This document shows positions 15,846-23,572 of a stretch of 28,054 nucleotides of DNA, piece after piece. Both the position numbers and the translations under genes were made by a program. The notes under the pieces are model-generated. The model had not been told where the DNA came from, did not search any database, and was given only the letters and a program-made list of their open reading frames with translations. This DNA comes from JAWXBR01 sp034440235 (GTDB taxonomy: Bacteria; Bacteroidota; Ignavibacteria; Kapaibacteriales; Kapaibacteriaceae), in NCBI GenBank assembly GCA_034440235.1, contig JAWXBR010000038.1, forward strand, positions 1-28,054, given 5' to 3'. Each line of letters begins with the position of its first letter. Positions within the stretch are counted from its first letter, which is position 1.

Positions 15846-17152
15846 TTTAACAATTGCGCTTTGATCACGACTCGTGAAAGATCTTCAACAGAGCGATCGT
15901 TAATGGGGACTGCGAGGAAGACGATGTTGTACATGCTTTGCGAAGCCACTTCAGGAGCCTCGAACTTAGCTTCATACTTAGCGCCCTGAGGATACTCACG
16001 GCTAATGATTGGATTACCCTTCTCATCGTTGAGGTAACTAATGAGTCGTCCACCTACATCGTATGCGGCGACGGTAAGGGTTAGTCGATCGTCAATATTG
16101 AATTGGACGGTCGTGCGGTCTCTGAAGGGGTTCTCTAGGAGTTTGGCATTAGAGATGATCGCGTTCGGTACCCGTACGAAAATCGTGTCGTGATATGTAA
16201 TGACATCGGAGTTTCTTGCAACACTAGCTACTCGGTATGCATAGAGCGTCCGTCTATACAACACGTCGTCGATGAAATTCTCATAGATGGTCGGACTAAC
16301 ACACGTCGAACACGCCACGAGTAATGGGTTAGTCGTATACGTAAGACTTGGTAACGGCTCGAATGAGAGATTGGCGGGATCCACCTGAGTTACGATCGCA
16401 CGTTCAATAAAATAGCCACGTGTGTACATCTCGCACTCAGCAACAAACCTCAGTCGTACCCTCAGATCTCCAATATACTCACCAGTAAATTCTGTTATTG
16501 TAAGGTCCGAACACGGCGCCCCGCGCTGGGTAATCGAGTATATCGTGTTCATTTCAACATTGTCGTCAAGTTGATACCAAACTTCACGTTCGGCACCAGA
16601 ACCTGTGACGCTATCATGATCCATCTTGAATGCATTGGCTTGATATCGATAACCCCGTGTATCAACGATGCTCAGATAACTTGGAGCATTGCCACCGTCA
16701 AGGCGTCGAATCTCGAATCTGCCAAGTCTATAAAGTGAATCGCGCAACGGAATCGCAAATGCAGATCCAGATTGGTCTGGACCATGAACTGCAATCGTAA
16801 CAAACGTTGTATCAAGCTGTGGATCGATGGTATACGCGCTCATAGCTGCGGGTGCATATGTGCCCACAGGTAATACACTTGTACCTGGGACGTACGCGAT
16901 GGAATACTGCGCAGAATCGAGTGAAACAACCCCCAAACCTTCATTGGCCCAAAGGCGTATTGTAGCATCCGACCAGAGCAACCACTGATCGCTAACGCGC
17001 CTCACATCAATCTCAAATACAAGATAATCCGGACGTGGATCGAACAGGTTCGTCACAACAATGTTTGCCTGTACGGTTGTGTCCTGCGCAAAAGATGTTG
17101 CGAACGTAATACACGCTAGCACTATCAGAAGGAATCTAGCGAGGTACGGCAC
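15842..17152 (-). CDS. Secreted protein with T9SS-like C-terminal sorting domain
   Basis: The start is taken as GTG at 17152, giving 436 residues and a signal peptide (MPYLARFLLIVLACITFATS-FAQ). AGAGGA lies 8-13 bases upstream, and the start overlaps the preceding gene by 17 bases. The frame is open to 17284 but that extension lies within the upstream gene. The N-terminal half is a beta-rich domain of the kind found in Bacteroidota cell-surface proteins (VVTNLFDPRPDYLVFEIDVR). A central region has four Cys (PCSDL, ECEM, ACSTC). Residues from about 338 (LLENPFRDRTTVQFNIDD, then YDVGGRLISYL) resemble a type A T9SS sorting domain (NP..., DxxGR). Function unknown. Direct overlap with the barrel gene suggests a cargo-anchor pair. 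Confidence 0.72.
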   Translation of the reverse strand: MPYLARFLLIVLACITFATSFAQDTTVQANIVVTNLFDPRPDYLVFEIDVRRVSDQWLLWSDATIRLWANEGLGVVSLDSAQYSIAYVPGTSVLPVGTYAPAAMSAYTIDPQLDTTFVTIAVHGPDQSGSAFAIPLRDSLYRLGRFEIRRLDGGNAPSYLSIVDTRGYRYQANAFKMDHDSVTGSGAEREVWYQLDDNVEMNTIYSITQRGAPCSDLTITEFTGEYIGDLRVRLRFVAECEMYTRGYFIERAIVTQVDPANLSFEPLPSLTYTTNPLLVACSTCVSPTIYENFIDDVLYRRTLYAYRVASVARNSDVITYHDTIFVRVPNAIISNAKLLENPFRDRTTVQFNIDDRLTLTVAAYDVGGRLISYLNDEKGNPIISREYPQGAKYEAKFEAPEVASQSMYNIVFLAVPINDRSVEDLSRVVIKAQLLK

Positions 17153-19259
17153 TGCTGCGTCCTCTGTTGTTCCATGACAAATTCCAGTCCCGTGTAGATA
17201 GGATGCCGTCGAGATCTGTATCAAACGTTGTATACGCTTCGTGAGATATGTTATCCCAAATTCGGTTCTGATCGTCACGGGCAATTGTGCCGTCTTGCGT
17301 TACATCGCCAGCAACAAGACCAAACAGTCGCTGACCCGATAGTAGTCCGAGCACTTTAAGTGCTGAGGCACCACCAAAGACACCAATGCCACGAGTCAAA
17401 TCAAGCATTGCACCCTGTGAGGTTGGCGAAATGAATTGCGCGTCTTCTGTCATGACCGCAAGGTGATTACGGTGACGGAATACAATGTGATACTGCCCGG
17501 GTGCGATCCCTCGCACAGGCAAAGGAAGCATAGACGATGGGTCTACGATAACACCCGACGATGTAAGGAGACCTGTCTGATAGTGTACGACCGACGATTC
17601 ACTCGTACCAGTTCTAAACTCTACTAGTATCCAGTCTACAATCGAATCGGGCATTACAGAAACCGAAATCGAACTGCGCGAAGGATCGAGTGTGTAGGGG
17701 TACAAAGGCGGCGGAGTTGTTGGCAATAGGCTATTCGCCACGAGATCAGCGGACATTACAGTAGAGATGCGTTCGGGGTATGAACGCATTGCTCCTTCGA
17801 GGAAGAGTTTTGTCCGGAGGACCCAGATCGTTGCGTATGTGCTGAGACCAATCGCAAAATCGCCGCTACTCTGTATGTTCGTTGCAGTTGAAAACCGCCA
17901 AAGCGAGTCACTCTGAGTCGGTAGCGCCGAAATACCATCTATTGTATACTTGTCTACGATAAATCTTTCAAGGGAGAGAGAATCTATTTTGAGCACAAGT
18001 GGACCAGGTGTCTCTTCAACGGCGCCTTCGGCGGAGTCGCGACGTTGTGCACGCCACGCATATCCGAACTGCACATTGAACGAACTGTCAGCAACTTTTG
18101 CACCCGCGACATCTTGCGCCTCAAACTGGAAATACCGCTTAACCTTGTCCGCACCAACAGGTACTGGTTCAGGGATGGTAAGGGGTTTCACGCGTAAGGA
18201 TACGCGTTCAACGGGTCCGCGTGCAGCAACGTCTGCGAACAGAAGCGAAGTGCGCCTGTTGTTCATCACTATATTCTGTCCAGCAGAAACAGTAGTGCGA
18301 ACAAGAGTACCATTCACTTCTTCGGTACCTACCACATACAATGGCTGAGCTGATGGTTTGAAGAAAAGGGTGTGGCGAACAGTGTCCGATTCTTCAGTAA
18401 AAATGTGTCCACGAAGAATTAGCGAGTCGTTCACCCATGCGTCCCATGGCAACGTAAGACCTTGTGTGTTATCCTGCTGAAGGATTCCGAGTTCTGTTGT
18501 TGACTGAACGAGCTCGGGACCTCCTAACTGCGGCGCAACACCGTAGTAACGAATATTCATTCGTTGGTCTACAACCGGACTAACGGACATAGATCCGCCA
18601 TCGTTACGCCAGATCCACGCACCACGATTGAGGCGAAGATTATCGTTTGCGGTATTGTCGACACGTCCGTTCTGCAGATCTAATCGTTCTGCAATTCGTA
18701 GGCCGCCACCCCGAGTCACCTGGATGCCTTGAGCGTTGTCTACTTCAGCAACTGGTATAATGCCTTGGCCAGATACGTCTTGTAATGCCGTCCCGTTCAT
18801 GCGCATTAGACCAAAACGCTGACCGGGATTGATGAGTCCATCGTGACGAACAGTGCCGCGCACTTCGATGCGCGTGGTCGCGAGCATGTCAAAGATTGTA
18901 TTAGTATCTGCTGATGAGAAGAGGTTCGCTGAAACAAGTGGTCTTGAGATATCGCGAAGTAACTTCTTCGAAGAGCCTTCGAAGTACACATCAAAATACG
19001 TGGTGTGTGCAACCATCTGCGTATCAAGTGGACGATTTCGCAAATATTCAACACGTCCGAGAATTGTGTCTTGCGGTAGAGAAGCATCCCCAAATATTTT
19101 TATAACGCCAGTATTATAAATTACTCCCTGACTATTCAGCACACTTGGCTGTTGAGCAGGTAACTGCTGCGCTGTTCCAAATGCAAGAGCAATGCAAATG
19201 ATTGTATTTGTTATGTAAGAGAGGCATGCCGAAAACCTGTAAGGCTGATTACTCATCAT
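17136..19259 (-). CDS. Secreted surface protein ending in dockerin-like EF loops
   Basis: This is 707 residues from ATG in an ATGA overlap. The signal region is CLSYITNTIICIALAFGTAQ. The mature N-terminus, VLNSQGVIYNTGVIKIFGDA, carries the N-x-G-x-I-x-I signature also seen in the two preceding genes. The middle is beta-rich (RLDLQNGRVDNTANDNLRLN; 'dlqnGxi' strands typical of T9SS-linked Bacteroidota repeats). The C-terminus has two Ca-binding loops, GDVTQDGTIARDD (about 650) and DTDLDGILSTRDWN (about 685), each followed by a W-x-N segment. These are dockerin-type I-like and common in large secreted Chlorobi/Bacteroidota proteins. No classical T9SS domain is seen after them. Probably a structural or scaffold subunit; partner unknown. 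Confidence 0.75.
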   Translation of the reverse strand: MMSNQPYRFSACLSYITNTIICIALAFGTAQQLPAQQPSVLNSQGVIYNTGVIKIFGDASLPQDTILGRVEYLRNRPLDTQMVAHTTYFDVYFEGSSKKLLRDISRPLVSANLFSSADTNTIFDMLATTRIEVRGTVRHDGLINPGQRFGLMRMNGTALQDVSGQGIIPVAEVDNAQGIQVTRGGGLRIAERLDLQNGRVDNTANDNLRLNRGAWIWRNDGGSMSVSPVVDQRMNIRYYGVAPQLGGPELVQSTTELGILQQDNTQGLTLPWDAWVNDSLILRGHIFTEESDTVRHTLFFKPSAQPLYVVGTEEVNGTLVRTTVSAGQNIVMNNRRTSLLFADVAARGPVERVSLRVKPLTIPEPVPVGADKVKRYFQFEAQDVAGAKVADSSFNVQFGYAWRAQRRDSAEGAVEETPGPLVLKIDSLSLERFIVDKYTIDGISALPTQSDSLWRFSTATNIQSSGDFAIGLSTYATIWVLRTKLFLEGAMRSYPERISTVMSADLVANSLLPTTPPPLYPYTLDPSRSSISVSVMPDSIVDWILVEFRTGTSESSVVHYQTGLLTSSGVIVDPSSMLPLPVRGIAPGQYHIVFRHRNHLAVMTEDAQFISPTSQGAMLDLTRGIGVFGGASALKVLGLLSGQRLFGLVAGDVTQDGTIARDDQNRIWDNISHEAYTTFDTDLDGILSTRDWNLSWNNRGRSSAVPR

Positions 19260-21331
19260 GGCGTGCCTACTTGCAGCGTACCTGCATTGAAGACAGTTGC
19301 GCCTAGACCTACAGTTAGATTCTGCATCGTTACAGTAGAGCTCGGATAAACAATCAGCCCGCCTTCGACGTTCGCGGCTGTGATGTCCTGCAGCATCATC
19401 GGTGGGTTTGTAGCCGCTTGGCGCAGAATCGCAATGTTCACGCTACCAAGCGGTACAAACGAGAACGTATTGAACGTGTCGGTACTTCCAAATAACAGCG
19501 CAGAATTGGGTGTATTGTTTACAGTTACTGCAGATGCAAGACTATCAGGATACAGCTCAAGTATTGCATAGTTGTCGTTAGCGCGAATGTATCCAACGTG
19601 TACGTTGAAGCCATCGATAATCACACGATCGATAGGCTCGGGTTCACGAGCTTCATCCCATGTGAACGGATTACTCCAACGTCCGGATGCGATTGCTCGT
19701 AATACATCACGGCTACCACGGAGCAGGATGTCATTGCCGTTGTCCACTCGAATATTGTCAGGTCCGGTGCTTCTTAATCCAAACAGCTCCAGATACGCTA
19801 TTCCGGTGCTCTGTGCCAGGGCACGACGTCCGTACGTCGGCGGAAGCGTAGGAGTGAGCTTCAACGCACGTTCGTTGGGAGGGCCGTACGCGTTGTACAT
19901 TTTGAGAAGCGATTCTGTCGTCGATGTTGCCCAGGTCGCGGGCATGTCTGTCACTTTATATCCAACTCGTACCGTGGCCATCCATTCTCCAGATGCAGTG
20001 ACTGTCACTTTACGGCGAATGTCGGTTAAGGGGTCGTATGCATTCGGACGAGTATTCGGACGCACATCAAGTGTGAGGCTCTCAGGTACGGTTCTAAAGC
20101 GGAGATGTGTTTCTTCGTTGTTGTAGACGTAAGCTTCGTCGAGCAACGCACCAGTAAGCTGTCTTCTGAAGGCACCAACAACCTCTACGTTGTTGGTATA
20201 CGATGCATCACCAAGTAGAAGACTCATCGTATGCGGTATCATTACAACGTTCGAATCATTCACCGACAATGCCGATGTTATGTACACATCGCCACTTGCA
20301 TTCTTCAGTCCGTTCGAAGTTCTAACATTGCCATAAGGATGCGTCGAGGCTGTTGCTTGTATCGTCTGCTGAGACTGAGGTCCACCCGCGTAATGAACCA
20401 GCGATGATGCCTCGAATGTTGTGTTTGTTAACGGTGCATGCCGATTAGTAAATGCACCGTACACATCAACACGTGTTGCACGACCTACAAACAACTCTGC
20501 CTGATCTGATGCATGAATTGCTAACACAGCATTGGGCATAATAGACACGGTGTCGGAGTCATCCGCAACAATCAGTTTGCCTTCGACGACATCGACATTC
20601 GCATGCAGTTCTGAGATATCAGATCCAGTGGTTAACTGACCGCCAAGTACGACGCGAATTGGAGCACGTGCAACCGAACGAGTACCCCAAAAGAAATCTC
20701 CTTCAACATCGAGCGGTGAGATGAAATCGCTCTCAAATACGCCATCCATGCGCACTTCGTCGGGCTGTTGTACAGTTTTCGGACCAAGCAACAATGTCAA
20801 ATGGTGATAACGATCGACGTTACCACTAAGACCCACTTCTGAAGCAATGTTCTGCGGTAGCGTTCCGTCGTATAAAAACGTTCCGGTGTATTGTCGAGGA
20901 CCCGAAGCCGTAATTGTGTACGAGCCCCCTACCAGAACACTATCAGGGATGAGCTTTTGGGCGTCATCCGCGACTTCAAGATCGGTATACGATCGCGCGT
21001 GCAATTGCTGCGAGCCGCCAGTACGCTTGTAGCGCACGAGTCCGGGCACGCGCCAAGTGCGGTCCTGACCGAGTGCCGTACTGAACTTGTCGAGACCCAG
21101 AAGGTCTGTAAACTGGTTATCCGTACCAGTAAACTCTATTACAGAATTCGTTATTGCTGTGTAAGGGGCTGCGTTCTTGAATTTCCCAGTGTCACTTTTA
21201 AACCGAATGGTGCCACTGTTGTTTACGCGGCCTGAGGCATTGTTCTCAAGATGCTGCGACGTTGCCGAGAGAGTTAAAACAATCAGAGCAACGATTAAAA
21301 ACATCGTACGATATGGTAAAGAGCGTATCAT
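19256..21331 (-). CDS. Secreted beta-rich protein with G8-like segment
   Basis: This is 691 residues from ATG, overlapping the stop of the upstream gene by 4 bases. The signal peptide is TMFLIVALIVLTLSA. The mature chain begins LENNASGRVNNSGTIRFKSD and ends GATVFNAGTLQVGTP, so the same N-x-G-x-I/L motif stands at both ends. About 548-580 reads ASGRWSNPFTWDEA, then PIDRVIIDGFNVHVG, like the G8/'SG.W..P.TW' modules in Bacteroidota surface proteins. Many short strands suggest a beta-helix or solenoid. There is no sorting domain, dockerin or catalytic motif. It is likely a structural surface component encoded between two relatives of the same signature. Confidence 0.7.
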   Translation of the reverse strand: MIRSLPYRTMFLIVALIVLTLSATSQHLENNASGRVNNSGTIRFKSDTGKFKNAAPYTAITNSVIEFTGTDNQFTDLLGLDKFSTALGQDRTWRVPGLVRYKRTGGSQQLHARSYTDLEVADDAQKLIPDSVLVGGSYTITASGPRQYTGTFLYDGTLPQNIASEVGLSGNVDRYHHLTLLLGPKTVQQPDEVRMDGVFESDFISPLDVEGDFFWGTRSVARAPIRVVLGGQLTTGSDISELHANVDVVEGKLIVADDSDTVSIMPNAVLAIHASDQAELFVGRATRVDVYGAFTNRHAPLTNTTFEASSLVHYAGGPQSQQTIQATASTHPYGNVRTSNGLKNASGDVYITSALSVNDSNVVMIPHTMSLLLGDASYTNNVEVVGAFRRQLTGALLDEAYVYNNEETHLRFRTVPESLTLDVRPNTRPNAYDPLTDIRRKVTVTASGEWMATVRVGYKVTDMPATWATSTTESLLKMYNAYGPPNERALKLTPTLPPTYGRRALAQSTGIAYLELFGLRSTGPDNIRVDNGNDILLRGSRDVLRAIASGRWSNPFTWDEAREPEPIDRVIIDGFNVHVGYIRANDNYAILELYPDSLASAVTVNNTPNSALLFGSTDTFNTFSFVPLGSVNIAILRQAATNPPMMLQDITAANVEGGLIVYPSSTVTMQNLTVGLGATVFNAGTLQVGTP

Positions 21332-21729
21332 GGCCGACCGATGTTGATCTCTCCCTCGTTATTCAGTTGACCATAATTGATAATCGTGCCTTCAACGTCC
21401 AGCGTACCTGGGGCATACCGCCAAAGCACGGCGTCAAGTTCAACAATGAGGTTGTTTGAAACGACAGCAAGGCTGTTTCTTTCCATGTACAATCCACCGA
21501 ACCGCAACGTGACATCTCCGCGGAAGCGCACTACTGCACCATCGTACACGCGGATTTCGCCAGCCTTGTTTTCTGTACTTCCGTTCACGACAACGAGTGC
21601 GTTTTCACGTATGTGAATCATCGCACCGTTGTTGACAAGGGTTTGAGCTGACGCCGAAAAAGCGCCGCAAGTCAAGAAGACAAGAAGCGCTGTGATGCAA
21701 CACGCGATATGGCGTTGTGTGTTTCTCAA
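21328..21729 (-). CDS. Small secreted beta-rich protein (133 aa) with N-x-G-x-I motifs
   Basis: The ATG at 21729 lies 4 bases after the upstream stop. The signal peptide is CCITALLVFLTCGAFSASA-Q. The mature part is short and strand-rich: TLVNNGAMIHIRENALVVVN, then GEIRVYDGAVVRF, and it ends IINYGQLNNEGEINIGRP. It reads as a miniature of the two large proteins that follow, keeping the N- and C-terminal motifs and losing the middle. No catalytic or binding motif is recognised. It could be a cap, a minor subunit or a periodicity-setting unit of a fibre (inference). Confidence 0.72.
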   Translation of the reverse strand: MRNTQRHIACCITALLVFLTCGAFSASAQTLVNNGAMIHIRENALVVVNGSTENKAGEIRVYDGAVVRFRGDVTLRFGGLYMERNSLAVVSNNLIVELDAVLWRYAPGTLDVEGTIINYGQLNNEGEINIGRP

Positions 21730-21733
21730 TGTC

Positions 21734-23572
21734 CTAGTTATCGCTTCTCATTAATTCCACCCACACAGTGCTTGTGTTATCCCACATCAGAACAATTGCA
21801 TCGCTGTCCTGAAGGTTTGCATCGCCGTTTAAAACGAGATTAGCACCGTCGACGAGTTGTACACCGTTACCGGCTACACCCGCGATGCACCGAATGACAA
21901 GGCGTATACCATCGATAACACCGTTTGGAATAGTCACGGTTCTATTTGCAGGTACATCGTTGCCGTCGAGGCGTAGAAACGTGACACGGTCTGCCTGAGC
22001 TGCTGTGATTGCCTGGTTATCGGCTGTGACATTCACTGTACCCACTGTTGCCGTCATCGTCTCCGCCCACTCAAGGGTTCCTGCCGTTGTTGTTGCACCC
22101 GAGGCAAGGCGCAGTGCCTGCCCAGAAAGACCAACGCGGTCAGGCAATGTATATACGTTGTTCAGGTTGCCGTTTGTACTTGTCGGAGATTTGAAGCCGA
22201 TATAATTTGCTGAGTTAGGGAAAATTCCCGCTGTGTTGTAAGCTTCGTAGAATCGAAGTTCACGAGGCGTGTTGTCGTTATTAGCAAGCCATAGGTCGGT
22301 ATTGCCTAACACAAATGAATTCGGCGAAGACACACTCATGGTTGTTGAGCCGGAATTGAATCCAAAAGAACCCGTAGCACCCGCAGCCAGCGTCATATTG
22401 CGTCCGCCAGGGATAGTACTGTAGTCTGCATTGACACTGTTCGTAGATCCGCCACCGATAAATGACCAACCTCCGGTGACGGCGTTGCTTTGGCCACCAC
22501 CGATACCACTATGCGTACCTGTTGACACGCTATTACTTTGACCACCGCCGACAAATGCGTGACTGCTGGATGCTGTGCTCGATTGTCCACCAATGATGGC
22601 AGCGTACGGCCCACTAGCAGTATTCGATAGTCCTCCGCCGACAACGGACATTAGGCCTGAAGCGGTGTTGTTGTCACCAGCTCCAATAAACGATCTCGAA
22701 CCTGATGCAACGTTGTTCGATCCTCCCACCACTACCGATCGGTTTCCGCTAGCAGTATTCGAAAGGCCGCCTCCAACAAACGCTCCTGTGTCTGATGCGA
22801 CGTTGCTTTCGCCACCTGCAATTACGCCATACGCTCCCGAAACGTTGTTGAGCGTTCCTCCTCCAACAACACTATTGATACCAGATGCCGTGTTTTGCAG
22901 GCCGCCACCAATAAATGCATTTGTACCGCCAGCACCAATGGTGTTCGTCTGACCACCTCCGATTACGGCATTTGTACCAGCGTTTGTATTGAATGCACCT
23001 GCAAGAATACCCGACCCCTGACCCGAGGCGGTGTTAGATTCTCCACCACCTACGGCAGAATACAATCCACTTGCTGTGTTTGTATAGCCGCCTATCACAG
23101 ACGAATATTTCCCACTCGCCGTGTTGTCCTCTCCACCGCCGATAAGTGAATAGTCACCACTTGCGGTTTGTGTGGAGTTATTACGACTACCTTGAAAATC
23201 GTTCGCCCATGCACCGGGCATACCGACAACATTACCTTCGTTGTTCGATGAAATCCGGCGTAGGCCCCCGCCATCTGCAACAAGAACCTCTAGTACAGAT
23301 GCAAAGCTCGACGTCCAGCCGAGCTGATACGGACCCGAGCCCGTGACTTGCAGCACCTGACCCGTCGTTGGAGCTGTCGGTGGGAGGATAAGCGTATACG
23401 GAGTGATGGCCGAGGTCGGAGACGTAAGTGTAATAAACGTGCCAGGTGCAGCCGATCGTTCAAAGCGAATGCCCTGAAATGTCGTATACGATTGCGCCAT
23501 GACAGCCACCGCACTCAAAGCGTAGAATGTAACCAAGGCTACAACGTGCAAAAGAAGTTTAGAATGTTTCAT
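21734..23572 (-). CDS. Secreted adhesin-like protein with YadA-head-type repeats (612 aa)
   Basis: The ATG at 23572 shares a base with the upstream TAA (TAATG). The signal peptide ends VAVMA-Q. The N-terminal block (27-90), FQGIRFERSAAPGTFITL and YTLILPPTAPTTGQVLQV, is shared with the next paralog. Residues about 136-391 are about 17 repeats of 14-16 residues of the form N-T-A-S-G-x-x-S-x-V/I-G-G-G, e.g. NTASGLYSAVGGGES. This resembles the beta-roll head repeats of trimeric autotransporters. A conserved module follows (LWLANNDNTPRELRFYEAYN), then a roughly 100-residue C-terminal cap ending DAIVLMWDNTSTVWVELMRS. There is no YadA membrane anchor and no T9SS domain. Adhesion or fibre formation is likely by analogy; partner unknown. 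Confidence 0.8.
   Translation of the reverse strand: MKHSKLLLHVVALVTFYALSAVAVMAQSYTTFQGIRFERSAAPGTFITLTSPTSAITPYTLILPPTAPTTGQVLQVTGSGPYQLGWTSSFASVLEVLVADGGGLRRISSNNEGNVVGMPGAWANDFQGSRNNSTQTASGDYSLIGGGEDNTASGKYSSVIGGYTNTASGLYSAVGGGESNTASGQGSGILAGAFNTNAGTNAVIGGGQTNTIGAGGTNAFIGGGLQNTASGINSVVGGGTLNNVSGAYGVIAGGESNVASDTGAFVGGGLSNTASGNRSVVVGGSNNVASGSRSFIGAGDNNTASGLMSVVGGGLSNTASGPYAAIIGGQSSTASSSHAFVGGGQSNSVSTGTHSGIGGGQSNAVTGGWSFIGGGSTNSVNADYSTIPGGRNMTLAAGATGSFGFNSGSTTMSVSSPNSFVLGNTDLWLANNDNTPRELRFYEAYNTAGIFPNSANYIGFKSPTSTNGNLNNVYTLPDRVGLSGQALRLASGATTTAGTLEWAETMTATVGTVNVTADNQAITAAQADRVTFLRLDGNDVPANRTVTIPNGVIDGIRLVIRCIAGVAGNGVQLVDGANLVLNGDANLQDSDAIVLMWDNTSTVWVELMRSDN
22400..23167 (-). repeat. Head-repeat region of the 612-aa protein
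   Basis: About 17 degenerate units of 42-48 bases encoding N-x-A-S-G-x-x-S-x-I-G-G-G. The DNA copies are diverged, so they are visible mainly at protein level. Confidence 0.8.

Noticed and set aside
19572..20126. Plus-strand open frame of 184 aa
   Set aside because: Antisense to the 691-residue secreted protein; no signal peptide or motif.
22575..22952. Pro-rich plus-strand open frame (125 aa) opposite the head repeats
   Set aside because: It is the antisense of Gly-Gly-Gly/Asn-Thr repeat codons; the regular Pro-Pro pattern follows from GGN codons read in reverse. The minus frame has a signal peptide and conserved domains.
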